A stretch of DNA of 64,000 nucleotides from Streptomyces sp. BK340 (GCF_007827595.1 NZ_VISR01000014.1:124001-188000), one strand, 5' to 3'; positions 8,501 through 16,133 are shown, numbered from the stretch's first letter. Notes: generated by a model from the sequence alone, not told the origin. Made by a program: numbers and translations.

Positions 8501-9523
8501 TCAGCCTTCCTGAAGAGTGGTCAGTCCGTGGTCGATGAAGACGGGCACGAGCTCGCCGATGCGGTCGAAGCCGCGCCCGACCGTCTGGCCGAGCGTGTAC
8601 CGGTAGTGGATGCCCTCCAGGATCACGGCGAGCTTGAACCAGGCGAACGCCGTGTACCAGGAGACGGCGGAGACGTCGCGCCCCGAGCGCGCCGCGTAGC
8701 GCTCGATCAGCTCCTGCGGGGAGGGGTGCCCCGCGGCCTGGGCGGTCGTGGACACCGGCGAGTGCGGCAGCGCGAGCGGCTGGCTGTACATCACCAGCAG
8801 GCCCAGGTCGGTCAGCGGGTCGCCGATGGTCGACATCTCCCAGTCGAGGATCGCCTTGATCCTGTCGTCGGCGCCGATCAGGACGTTGTCCAGCCGGTAG
8901 TCGCCGTGCACGACGGCGGGCGCGGGGGAAGTGGGCAGGGCGCGTCCGAGGGCGGCGTGCAGCTCGTCGATGCCGGCCAGTTCGCGGTTGCGGGAGGCGT
9001 CCAGCTGCTTGCCCCAGCGGCGCAGCTGCCGGTCCAGGAAGCCCTCGGGCCGGCCGAAGTCGCCCAGGCCCACCTCGGCGGGGTCCACCGCGTGCAGTTC
9101 GACCAGTGTGTCCACCAGGGACAGCACCGCGTTCCGGGTGCGCTCCTCGCCCAGCGGGGCGAGCTGGTCCGCGGTGCGGTACGGCGTGCCCTCGACGAAC
9201 TCCATGACGTAGAACGGCGCCCCGAGCACCTCCTCGTCCTCGCACAGCAGCACCGGGCGGGGGACCGGCACGTCCGTCGGGTGCAGCGCGCTGATCACCC
9301 GGTGCTCGCGCTTCATGTCGTGCGCGGTGGCCAGCACATGGCCGAGCGGCGGGCGCCGGACGACCCACTTCGAGGTGCCGTCGGAGAGCGCGTAGGTGAG
9401 GTTCGACCGTCCGCCCTCGATCAGCCGGCCGCTCAGCGGGCCGTTCACCAGACCGGGCCGCTCACGTTCGAGCAGGCCGCGCAGCCGGTCGAGATCGAGT
9501 CCGGGCGGGTGGTCGGCGCTCAT
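8501..9523 (-). CDS. APH-family phosphotransferase (ACAD10/LvaA-like kinase)
   Basis: The product is 340 residues with an aminoglycoside-phosphotransferase/choline-kinase fold. The catalytic loop HGDYRLDN is at 206-213 and the metal-binding DWE at 227-229. These proteins are usually labelled antibiotic kinases. The tight coupling to an acyl-CoA dehydrogenase six bases downstream points instead to the family fused in mammalian ACAD10/11 and free-standing as LvaA, which phosphorylates the 4-hydroxyl of 4-hydroxyacyl-CoAs. The ATG at 9523 has a GTAGGAG site. The gene is first in its operon, with a perfect TetR-type palindrome about 45 bases upstream. Antibiotic resistance is unlikely. Confidence 0.82.
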   Translation of the reverse strand: MSADHPPGLDLDRLRGLLERERPGLVNGPLSGRLIEGGRSNLTYALSDGTSKWVVRRPPLGHVLATAHDMKREHRVISALHPTDVPVPRPVLLCEDEEVLGAPFYVMEFVEGTPYRTADQLAPLGEERTRNAVLSLVDTLVELHAVDPAEVGLGDFGRPEGFLDRQLRRWGKQLDASRNRELAGIDELHAALGRALPTSPAPAVVHGDYRLDNVLIGADDRIKAILDWEMSTIGDPLTDLGLLVMYSQPLALPHSPVSTTAQAAGHPSPQELIERYAARSGRDVSAVSWYTAFAWFKLAVILEGIHYRYTLGQTVGRGFDRIGELVPVFIDHGLTTLQEG

Positions 9524-9564
9524 ACATCACTCCTACGAACGGGTGAACTGGACTCGACTTATGA

Positions 9565-9580
9565 TGCCGACCGGTCGGTA
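9565..9580. promoter_or_regulatory. TetR-type operator, perfect 12-bp palindrome core
   Basis: CCGACCGGTCGG (9567-9578) is a perfect dyad with flanks TG and TA. It sits 44 bases before the kinase start codon and is the stronger member of the pair with 4096-4109. It probably controls the kinase/acyl-CoA dehydrogenase operon. Confidence 0.6.
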
Positions 9581-9636
9581 TGCCGTCCAGTGCATACGCC
9601 GAACGTGGCGAGAAACGTGACCGGAGCCACGATAGG

Positions 9637-9673
9637 CCGACGGCTCCCCGTGCGCTGCCCGGGGAGCCGTCGG
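9637..9673 (-). terminator. hairpin terminator of the histidine-rich gene
   Basis: A perfect 13-bp stem (CCGACGGCTCCCC with its complement) encloses an 11-base loop. It lies 18 bases beyond the stop of the histidine-rich gene and before the operator of the next operon. Confidence 0.75.
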
Positions 9674-9690
9674 TCCTTCTGCCGTGCGGG

Positions 9691-9990
9691 TCAGTGGTCG
9701 TCCCAGTGGTCCCCGTGCTCGGCGTGGCGGTGTCCGTCGTGCAGATAGTCGACGTGGTCGCCGTGCCGGACCCGGGCGTGCCCGCACTCCTCGTGGTGCA
9801 CGTGCTCGTGGCCCGCGTGCGCGGTGTGGCCGGCCGGTTCGCACTCGTCCCAGTGGCCGCCGTGCTCGCGGTGCAGATGGCCGTCGTGCGCGTAGTCGAG
9901 GTGGTCGAGGTGCTGGACGGCGGTGTGCCCGCAGCCGGGGCCGTGGCTGTGGGTGCCGTGCTCGGCGTGTTCCTGATGGAGCGTGGTCAT
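9691..9990 (-). CDS. small histidine-rich two-repeat protein, probable metal binder
   Basis: This is a 99-residue cytoplasmic protein with no signal or membrane segment; 28 of its residues are histidine. Two imperfect copies of a roughly 28-residue unit are visible, each beginning CGH, with a DYxHDGHxHxEHGxHW core rich in His and Asp. A few cysteines add possible ligands. Such composition points to binding or buffering of zinc, nickel or copper; no catalytic fold is seen. The ATG at 9990 was chosen because an AAGGTG site precedes it and the upstream extension is arginine-rich and non-repetitive. It is transcribed divergently from the oxidoreductase gene at 10106. I recognise no named family. 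Confidence 0.75.
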   Translation of the reverse strand: MTTLHQEHAEHGTHSHGPGCGHTAVQHLDHLDYAHDGHLHREHGGHWDECEPAGHTAHAGHEHVHHEECGHARVRHGDHVDYLHDGHRHAEHGDHWDDH

Positions 9991-10105
9991 GTGTTCACCT
10001 TCGAGGGGTACGGAACGGTGACGAGCGAACAGGCTACGCGCGCGAATGGTGCATATCAGGGCATACAGGTTGCGTGGCGTACGAGTACCCCGGAGGGTCG
10101 AGGGC

Positions 10106-11056
10106 ATGAAGGGCATCAGTTACAGCCGCTACGGCGGACCCGAGGTGCTGGAGTACGGGGAAGTCGGCGACCCGAAGGTCGGCCCCGACCAGGTGCTGGT
10201 CAAGGTGCGCGCGGCGGCGGTCAACCCGGTCGACTGGAAGTGCCGCGAGGGCTACCTCGACCCCGTTCTGGACGCCGTCTTCCCGGTTGTCCCGGGGTGG
10301 GACGTGAGCGGCGTGGTGGTGCAGCCCGGAGTCGCCGTCACGGAGTTCTCCGTGGGCGACGAGGTGATCGGCTACGTCCGCGAGGACTTCCTGTCCCGGG
10401 GGACCTTCGCCGAGTACGTCGCCGCGCCCGTGCGCACCCTGGCCCGCAAGCCGCGCAACCTCTCCTACGAGGAGGCCGCGGGGCTGCCGCTGGCCGGGCT
10501 CACCGCCTACCAGGTCCTGGTGAAGGCGCTGGATATCAAGCGCGGTGAGACCGTGCTGGTGCACGCGGCGGCCGGCGGGGTCGGCTCGCTGGCCGTCCAG
10601 ATCGGCGCCCACCTGGGCGCCCGGATGATCGGCACGGCGAGCGAGCGCAACCACGACTTCGTACGGAGCCTCGGAGGCGAGCCGGTCGCCTACGGCGAGG
10701 GCCTGGCCGAACGGGTGCGCGCACTGGCCCCCGAGGGCGTGGACGCGGTCTTCGACACCATCGGCGGCGACACGCTGAAGACCTCCGCCAATCTGCTCGC
10801 CCCCGAGGGCCGGCTCGCGTCCATCGCCGACGCCGAGGTGCTGAGCTACGGCGGCCGTTACTGCTTCGTCCGCCCCGACGCCGCGGATCTGGCCCGCCTG
10901 GCCGAGCTGGCGGAACAGGGAGTCGTGTCCGTGCACGTCCAGGAGGCCCTGCCGCTGGAGCGGACGGCGGACGCGCACCGGCTGAGCCAGGAGGGCCGCA
11001 CCCGGGGCAAGATCGTGGTCACGGTGGACTGGGAGACCGAGGAGGACACCGCGTAG
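10106..11056 (+). CDS. NADP-dependent quinone-oxidoreductase-like protein (MDR superfamily)
   Basis: This 316-residue zinc-independent medium-chain dehydrogenase/reductase belongs to the quinone oxidoreductase/zeta-crystallin group. The N-terminal GroES-like domain contains AAAVNPVDWK and PGWDVSGVV. The nucleotide-binding HAAAGGVGSLAVQ lies near 150, and the C-terminal helix carries KIVVTV. No catalytic zinc cysteine cluster is present. It probably reduces quinones or enones with NADPH. The ATG at 10106 follows GGAGGGTCGAGGGC; an upstream in-frame extension is not needed. It stands alone between the divergent histidine-rich gene and convergent DUF202 genes. Confidence 0.88.
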   Translation: MKGISYSRYGGPEVLEYGEVGDPKVGPDQVLVKVRAAAVNPVDWKCREGYLDPVLDAVFPVVPGWDVSGVVVQPGVAVTEFSVGDEVIGYVREDFLSRGTFAEYVAAPVRTLARKPRNLSYEEAAGLPLAGLTAYQVLVKALDIKRGETVLVHAAAGGVGSLAVQIGAHLGARMIGTASERNHDFVRSLGGEPVAYGEGLAERVRALAPEGVDAVFDTIGGDTLKTSANLLAPEGRLASIADAEVLSYGGRYCFVRPDAADLARLAELAEQGVVSVHVQEALPLERTADAHRLSQEGRTRGKIVVTVDWETEEDTA

Positions 11057-11086
11057 CCGCGTGGACCCGGCAGCGGAAGGCGCCGT

Positions 11087-11401
11087 CTAGAACACGAGCA
11101 CGGCCGCGCACACGGCCATCGCCACCGTGCACAGCACCGCCGCCGCCGCGTGCCGGGGTGGCAGCGCGGCCGGGCGCGGGCCGGCCGCGAGCGCGCCGAT
11201 CCGGTGGTGCGCCACCCACAGGAAGCCCAGCCAGAGTGCGCAGCACAGGGCGCACAGGACGATGCCGACGGCCGTGGCCCCGCCGTGCAGCGCGGTCTTC
11301 ACCGCGAGTACGGCGGCCACGGTGCTCGACAGCGTCGTGCGCCGCCAGGCCAGCCGGGTGCGCTCCGGCTGCAGCCCGGGATCCCGGGCCTCGGTGCTCA
11401 C
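11087..11401 (-). CDS. DUF202 family small membrane protein (second of pair)
   Basis: The product is 104 residues. After a short N-terminus with the DUF202-type PERTRLAWRRTTLS segment come three hydrophobic helices (TVAAVLAVK, IVLCALCCALWLGFLWV, AAVLCTVAMAVCAAVLV). It is an integral membrane protein of unknown function. The GTG start at 11401 overlaps the stop of the upstream gene by four bases, which fixes the start and shows translational coupling. Homologues commonly occur as such tandem pairs with the YidH-like partner. Confidence 0.8.
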   Translation of the reverse strand: MSTEARDPGLQPERTRLAWRRTTLSSTVAAVLAVKTALHGGATAVGIVLCALCCALWLGFLWVAHHRIGALAAGPRPAALPPRHAAAAVLCTVAMAVCAAVLVF

Positions 11402-11790
11402 CCCGCCCATCCGACCAGCACCACCACGACCATCGCGACCGCCACCACCGCGACCACCAGGCTCAGCACCGCCGGGAAGCGGGACGCCGGCAGATCCTCG
11501 CCCCGCCGCATCGCCCGCTCGCAGCGCACCCAGTGGTTCACCGCACGCAGCGAGCACAGCACACCGGCGCCGAGCAGCGCGAGCGCCAGGCCGACCCGCC
11601 ACGCCCAGCGCAGGTCCGGCAGGAACTGGTCCACCGCGAAACCGCCGCCGATCAGCGCGAGCGCGGTGCGCAGCCAGGCCAGGAACGTGCGCTCGTTGGC
11701 CAGCGAGAACCGGTAGTCGGGGGTGACGCCCTCCTCGCGTACCTGTTCCGGGGCGAACCAGAGCCGGACGTTCCGCACGAATTCGATCAC
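11398..11790 (-). CDS. YidH-like DUF202 membrane protein
   Basis: This is a 130-residue protein with the YidH/DUF202 signature SLANERTFLAWLRTALALIGGG near residues 29-50, which leads into the first of three transmembrane helices. The start region FVRNVRLWFAPEQVREEG is typical of the family. The function is unknown. It overlaps the next DUF202 gene (11087-11401) by four bases, and the two proteins probably form a complex in the membrane. The upstream Nudix gene converges in function only by position: all lie on the minus strand with 21 bases between them, so they may share a transcript. Confidence 0.85.
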   Translation of the reverse strand: MIEFVRNVRLWFAPEQVREEGVTPDYRFSLANERTFLAWLRTALALIGGGFAVDQFLPDLRWAWRVGLALALLGAGVLCSLRAVNHWVRCERAMRRGEDLPASRFPAVLSLVVAVVAVAMVVVVLVGWAG

Positions 11791-11811
11791 GCGCAGGACC
11801 CTACCGGGGCC

Positions 11812-12327
11812 TCAACGGGCGGCCCGGAACGCCCTCAGGCGCTCGTACGCCGCCAGCCCGTCCGGCACCCACTCCCACTCGCCGAGCCTCCGCTCCACCT
11901 CGTCCCCGGGCAGGAAGTCGTGCCACTGGACCTCCTCGGCCTGGGGCTGTACCGGAAGGTCGCACCGCACCTCGTACACCGCCGACCACCAGCTGTTCCC
12001 GGCCCCGTCGTCGTACAGGAACTTGAAGAGGAAGTCCGGCCGGGGCAGGCCGGTCACGCCCAGTTCCTCCTCCGCCTCCCGCAGCGCCGCCTCGTCGTAG
12101 GACTCGCCGGCTCCCACGACCCCGCCGACGAACATGTCGTAGAGGGCGGGGAACACCAGCTTGGTCGCGGTGCGGCGGTGGACGAAGAGCCGCCCGGCCG
12201 CGTCCCGGGCCTGGATGAAGACGCACCGGTGGCGCAGGCCCCGGGCGTACGCCTCGCCGCGCGCGACCTGGGCGACGACCCGGTCGTGCTCGTCGACGAT
12301 GTCGAGGATCTCGTCAGCAGGGTTCAT
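11812..12327 (-). CDS. Nudix hydrolase
   Basis: The product is 171 residues with a complete Nudix box at about 69-91 (G-x5-E-x7-REAEEELGV), so the Mg-binding catalytic helix is intact. The N-terminal part (ILDIVDEHDRVVA, HRCVFIQARDAAGRLFVHRR) resembles the YfcD/IPP-isomerase-like branch. It should cleave a nucleoside diphosphate-linked substrate, which is not identifiable here. The ATG at 12327 is preferred over a TTG four codons upstream. The DMT transporter gene lies 33 bases upstream on the same strand. Confidence 0.85.
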   Translation of the reverse strand: MNPADEILDIVDEHDRVVAQVARGEAYARGLRHRCVFIQARDAAGRLFVHRRTATKLVFPALYDMFVGGVVGAGESYDEAALREAEEELGVTGLPRPDFLFKFLYDDGAGNSWWSAVYEVRCDLPVQPQAEEVQWHDFLPGDEVERRLGEWEWVPDGLAAYERLRAFRAAR

Positions 12328-12360
12328 GCCCGTATCCAAGCAGGGCCCCGCGCGGCCGGC

Positions 12361-13269
12361 TCAGCGTGCCTGGAGGTCCCGCGTGTGCTCCGGCTCCGTG
12401 CCGCACGGCATCGCCGGGTGCAGCCCGAGCAGCACGATGCCCGCGACGATCGCCGCGAGCCCCGCGGCCTCCCAGGCCAGCGCCCCGGTGTCGGTGTGCA
12501 GCCGGTCGCCGAGGAAGCCCACCCCGCACAGGATGCCGGCGAGCGGCTGGGCCGCGGTGAGAGCGGGCAGCGACATGCGCAGCGGAGCCGTCTCGAAGGC
12601 GCTCTGCACCAGGACGAGACCGGTGACGCCCAGCGCGAGCACACCGTACGGCTGCCAGCTGGTGAACAGCTCCGCGAGGCCGCCCTCGGAGAAGCGGGTG
12701 CCGCTGACCCGGGTCAGCGCGTCCTGCACGCCGTACAGCAGCCCGGCGGCGGTGGCCAGCAGCACCGGGCCCCAGCTCAGCCGGGACCGCTTGGCGTACG
12801 TCGTGAGCACCATGGCCGCGCCGAGCATCGCGCCGATGATCAGCCAGTGCCGCACCGGGTCGGCGACCGCGCTGCCGCCGCGCGGCTCGCCCGCCAGGAT
12901 GAACGCGGTCACACCGCCCGCGAGCAGCGCGAGGCCGGTCCAGCCCTGACGGCCCAGGGACTGTCTGGTCTGGTGGCGGGAGAGGGCGAGCGCGAACAGC
13001 AGGTTCGTGGCGAGCAGCGGTTCGACCAGGGAGATCTCCCCCTTGCCGAGCGCGACGGCACCGAGCACCATGCCGGCCACCATCAGGGCGATTCCGCCGA
13101 GCCAGCGCGGTACCCGCATCAGGTCGAGCAGCAGCCGGAACGACAGGAAGTCGCCGAGCGGTGCCTGCTGGGCGGCGTTCTGCTGGAGCACGAATCCGAA
13201 GCCGACACAGCTGGCCGCGCTCACGGCGAGAAGGAGAACCAGAACGGACACGCTGCGTACCTCGATCAT
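12361..13269 (-). CDS. DMT-family (EamA-like) membrane transporter
   Basis: This is a 302-residue integral membrane protein with about nine or ten hydrophobic helices arranged as two EamA-like repeats. The first starts at VSVLVLLLAVSAASCVGFGFV; a conserved GKGEISLVEPLLATNLLFALALS loop occurs in the first half and TAPLRMSLPALTAAQPLAGILCG in the second. DMT proteins export metabolites or drugs; the substrate is unknown. The ATG at 13269 was chosen because the upstream in-frame extension is arginine/proline-rich and not membrane-like. Confidence 0.82.
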   Translation of the reverse strand: MIEVRSVSVLVLLLAVSAASCVGFGFVLQQNAAQQAPLGDFLSFRLLLDLMRVPRWLGGIALMVAGMVLGAVALGKGEISLVEPLLATNLLFALALSRHQTRQSLGRQGWTGLALLAGGVTAFILAGEPRGGSAVADPVRHWLIIGAMLGAAMVLTTYAKRSRLSWGPVLLATAAGLLYGVQDALTRVSGTRFSEGGLAELFTSWQPYGVLALGVTGLVLVQSAFETAPLRMSLPALTAAQPLAGILCGVGFLGDRLHTDTGALAWEAAGLAAIVAGIVLLGLHPAMPCGTEPEHTRDLQAR

Positions 13270-13635
13270 CCGGCCGGACCACGGACGCGTAGTGGCCGAC
13301 TGTAGCGCTCCCGGGGCCGCATTGCCCCGGAGAGTGCCCGGAACCGGGCGGTTGGCTCGGTCACCGTGCCCCGCCGGCGGCGGGGCAGCCCGCGGAGGGC
13401 GGGACCGTCCGGCCATGCTCCGTCGAGCGGACCGCCGACGCCATGGCGTACGCCACAGCGATCCGCCCGCACTCCGCACGTCCACCACCGCAGCCAGGGC
13501 GGGCTTGTCCCAAGTGCCCCTGCTGTCAGGCTGGTTGAAGGAACCAACACCCGGGTTCCGCTTGACGCAAACCTTGGCTGGGGGTTTGCTGTGCGTGATC
13601 GGTCGATGGCAGCCCGAGAATCAGGAAGTTCCGCG
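13270..13635. promoter_or_regulatory. 366-base divergent spacer with inverted repeat
   Basis: No gene is supported here. It separates the DMT transporter (minus) from the helical hypothetical gene (plus). An inverted repeat GGAACC (13540-13545) / GGTTCC (13554-13559) is followed by TTGACG (13562-13567), a possible -35 element. Just before the plus-strand gene the bases are less GC-rich in third codon positions than the gene itself, which argues against extending the gene upstream. Confidence 0.4.
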
Positions 13636-14682
13636 GTGCCCCCACTCCCGCCTCTGCTCGGCGCTCGCCGGGCCCCCACGGACCAGTCCGGCGACACCGC
13701 CCCGGACGACTCCGGCGCGTTAGCAGGCGCCCTCGCCTCGGAGGACGCCGCGGCAGGCGCCTTCGACGACGCGCTCGGCGACGCCGAACTCCTCGCCGCC
13801 CGCGCCGCGTTGGCCCAGGGCCGCTGGCAGGCCGCCCGGTCGTTGCTGCTGCACACCGGCGACGACTGGGACCGGCGGGGACACCGGGCCACCGTGCTCG
13901 CCGCGGAGCCGTACGCCGCCGCCTGGTCCCACGAGTGGCTGCTCGCCGAGCCCGGCTCCGCCGACGCCGCCACCCTGCACGCCCTCGCCCTGGTCCAGCG
14001 CACCCTGCGCGGCAAGGACGACGCCGACCGGGCCCGCGAGGCCTGCCGCACCGCCGCCGCGCTCGCCCCCGCCGACCCCACCCCCTGGCTCGGCCTGCTC
14101 CTGCTGGCCCGCACCCGGGGCCCGGAGAGCGAGGTGCTGCGCACGTTCGCGGAACTGCGCGAGCGGTATCCCGAGCACCACCACGGACACCACCTGCTCA
14201 TCGCCCGGCTCGCCGAGCGGCCCCAGGGCGGCAGGGCCGGTTCCCACGAGGTGTACGACCTCGCCGAGCTGGCCGCAGCCGACGCCCCCGCCGACTCCCC
14301 GCTGGCCGTCCTGCCGGTGGTCGCCCACGCCGAGCGCTACCGGGTCCTGGCCGCCACCGGGCCGGCCCACGGCGACCCGGCCGGCTCCGGGCACTGGTCG
14401 GGCTCCCGGGCCCGCCGAATCCTGCGCGCGGCCTTCGACTGGTGGCTGGAGTGGGAGCACGACGACCACCCCCGCCGCCACACCGACCTCAACCACCTGG
14501 CGTTCGCCATGTCCTGCGCCGGCCGCCCGGCCGAGGCGGCGGCCCTCTTCCAGCGCATCGGCCGGCACGCCACCAGAGCCCCCTGGTCCTACCCGCACCG
14601 GGACGCCTGGCAGGCCTTCAGCACCGCCCGCGCCCGCGCTCTCGGCAGGCCGTCGCCCGAGGTGTCGTCGCCCGGACCGTAG
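13636..14682 (+). CDS. hypothetical protein, TPR-like helical
   Basis: The product is 348 residues of unknown function. It is rich in alanine, leucine and charged residues in a helical-repeat pattern (DAELLAARAALAQGRWQAARSLL, AREACRTAAALAPADPTPWLGLLLL) that suggests tetratricopeptide-like hairpins. The C-terminal half contains HTDLNHLAFAMSCAGRPAEAAALF, another helix pair. No signal peptide or membrane segment is seen. The GTG at 13636 was chosen because AGGAAG lies seven bases before it and coding-type GC3 starts there; ATG 13606 and GTG 13591 are in frame but lack these features. It may act as a scaffold. Confidence 0.65.
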   Translation: MPPLPPLLGARRAPTDQSGDTAPDDSGALAGALASEDAAAGAFDDALGDAELLAARAALAQGRWQAARSLLLHTGDDWDRRGHRATVLAAEPYAAAWSHEWLLAEPGSADAATLHALALVQRTLRGKDDADRAREACRTAAALAPADPTPWLGLLLLARTRGPESEVLRTFAELRERYPEHHHGHHLLIARLAERPQGGRAGSHEVYDLAELAAADAPADSPLAVLPVVAHAERYRVLAATGPAHGDPAGSGHWSGSRARRILRAAFDWWLEWEHDDHPRRHTDLNHLAFAMSCAGRPAEAAALFQRIGRHATRAPWSYPHRDAWQAFSTARARALGRPSPEVSSPGP

Positions 14683-14759
14683 GTGAGAAGTGATTACGGA
14701 AGTCTGACCCGTGGCCCGACTCCCTGGCCCCGGGGGTCCGGAAGTGCTCGAATGACGAC

Positions 14760-15488
14760 GTGAACACTGAACCGGCCGAGGAACCGGAGGGCAGGCCGAT
14801 CGGCCGCCGTGTCTTCCTCGGCACCCTCGGCCTGGGCGCCCTCGGCGTCGCCACCGCGCCGGTGCTGCAACGCGGCCTGGAGGGCTTCCTCGGTGCCGTT
14901 TCCGGCAAGGACCCCACGGGTCTGACCGGCCTGCTGCCCAACGGCGGCGGCTTCCGCTACTACTCGGTCGCCGCGTCCGTCCCGCACAAGGGCCCCGCCG
15001 ACTACCGGCTGACCGTCGACGGCCTGGTCGACCACCCGCACACCTACACCCTCGCCGAGCTGCGGGCCCTGCCGCAGACCCGGCTGGTCAAGGACGTCCA
15101 GTGCGTCACCGGCTGGCGGGTCCCGGGCACCCCCTTCGAGGGCGTACGCCTCTCCCACCTGCTGGACGCCGCGGGCGTCCGGGCCTCCGGCAGGGCCATC
15201 CGCTTCACCTGCTTCGACGGCACCTACTCCGAGAGCCTCACCCTCGACCAGGCCCGCCGCCCGGACGTCCTGGCCGCCCTGCGCATGCAGGACCAGGTCA
15301 TCGGCCACGACCACGGCGGCCCGGTCCGGCTCTACGTCGCCCCCATGTACTTCTACAAGTCGGCCAAGTGGCTCTCCGGCATCACCGTGACCGACGAGGT
15401 CCGGCCCGGCTACTGGGAGAACCTCGGCTACGACGTCGACGCCTGGGTCGGCCGCTCGAACGGACGGACCGATGAGCCTACGAGCTGA
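14760..15488 (+). CDS. Tat-exported molybdopterin-dependent oxidoreductase (MsrP/sulfite-oxidase fold)
   Basis: This is a 242-residue protein with a twin-arginine signal (GRRVFLGTLG, Arg16-Arg17) and then the oxidoreductase molybdopterin-binding domain. Cys115 in the QCVTGWR motif is the expected molybdenum ligand, and the C-terminal YFYKSAKWL segment is typical of YedY/MsrP-like proteins. It would work outside the membrane, reducing or oxidising a small substrate; methionine sulfoxide is one possibility. The GTG at 14760 has TCGAAT six bases before it and no good ribosome site, so the mRNA may be leaderless. The next gene overlaps by 17 bases and encodes its probable membrane electron carrier. 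Confidence 0.85.
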   Translation: MNTEPAEEPEGRPIGRRVFLGTLGLGALGVATAPVLQRGLEGFLGAVSGKDPTGLTGLLPNGGGFRYYSVAASVPHKGPADYRLTVDGLVDHPHTYTLAELRALPQTRLVKDVQCVTGWRVPGTPFEGVRLSHLLDAAGVRASGRAIRFTCFDGTYSESLTLDQARRPDVLAALRMQDQVIGHDHGGPVRLYVAPMYFYKSAKWLSGITVTDEVRPGYWENLGYDVDAWVGRSNGRTDEPTS

Positions 15489-16098
15489 GACCCCGGCCCC
15501 GACGAGCGCCCGCGTCCACCGCTTCAGCCGGGCCGAACGCTGGGTGCACCGCACCACGGCCGCCCTGATGGGCGTGTGCGTGGCGACCGCGGCCTGCCTC
15601 TACATCCCCCAGCTGGCCGTGCTCGTCGGGCGCCGCGAACTGGTCGTACGCGTCCACGAGTGCGCCGGGCTCGCCCTGCCCGTCCCGGTCCTGCTCGGCC
15701 TGGCCTCCCGGGCCTTCCGCACGGACCTGCGCTTCCTCAACCGCTTCGGCCCCCACGACCGCGTGTGGCTGCGCGCCGCGCTCGTGCGCGACAAACGCCA
15801 CTCCTCGCGCCCGGCGGGCAAGTTCAACGCGGGCCAGAAGGTGTACGCCGCCTGGATCGCCGGGGCCACCCTGGTCATGCTCGGCACCGGCCTGATGATG
15901 TGGTTCACCCACCTCGCCCCGCTGATGTGGCGCACCTCGGCGACCTTCGTCCACGACTGGCTGGCGCTGACCATCGGTGTGGTCCTGGCCGGCCACATCG
16001 GCATGGCACTGGCGGACCCGGAGGCGCGCCGGGGACTGCGGACCGGGTCGGTGAGCCGGGAGTGGGCGAAGCGGGAGCACCCCCTGTGGCGTCCGTGA
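15472..16098 (+). CDS. membrane cytochrome b (haem-b electron carrier)
   Basis: The product is 208 residues with four likely transmembrane helices and paired histidines suitable for haem b: RVHRFSRAERWVHR at the start, VHECAGL before helix two, WFTHLAPL, and FVHDWLALTIGVVLAGHIGMAL in the last helix. The pattern matches the cytochrome b561/formate-dehydrogenase-gamma group. It starts inside the 3' end of the molybdoenzyme gene (17-base overlap), so the two are made together. The pair is an MsrPQ-like arrangement in which this protein passes electrons from quinol to the exported molybdoenzyme. Confidence 0.85.
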   Translation: MSLRAETPAPTSARVHRFSRAERWVHRTTAALMGVCVATAACLYIPQLAVLVGRRELVVRVHECAGLALPVPVLLGLASRAFRTDLRFLNRFGPHDRVWLRAALVRDKRHSSRPAGKFNAGQKVYAAWIAGATLVMLGTGLMMWFTHLAPLMWRTSATFVHDWLALTIGVVLAGHIGMALADPEARRGLRTGSVSREWAKREHPLWRP

Positions 16099-16133
16099 CG
16101 ACGACCCGGACCGCGCCTTCCTAGACTTAAGGG

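Noticed and set aside
8501-9523. Aminoglycoside resistance gene
   Set aside because: The APH fold is shared with acyl-CoA kinases; coupling to an acyl-CoA dehydrogenase argues against antibiotic resistance.
11158-13305. Long plus-strand frame across the DUF202, Nudix and DMT genes
   Set aside because: It crosses several genes that have clear families, terminators and ribosome sites on the other strand.
13366-13635. Upstream extension of the helical hypothetical gene
   Set aside because: Arg/Ser/Pro-rich translation, low GC3 close to the start, and a better GTG with AGGAAG at 13636.
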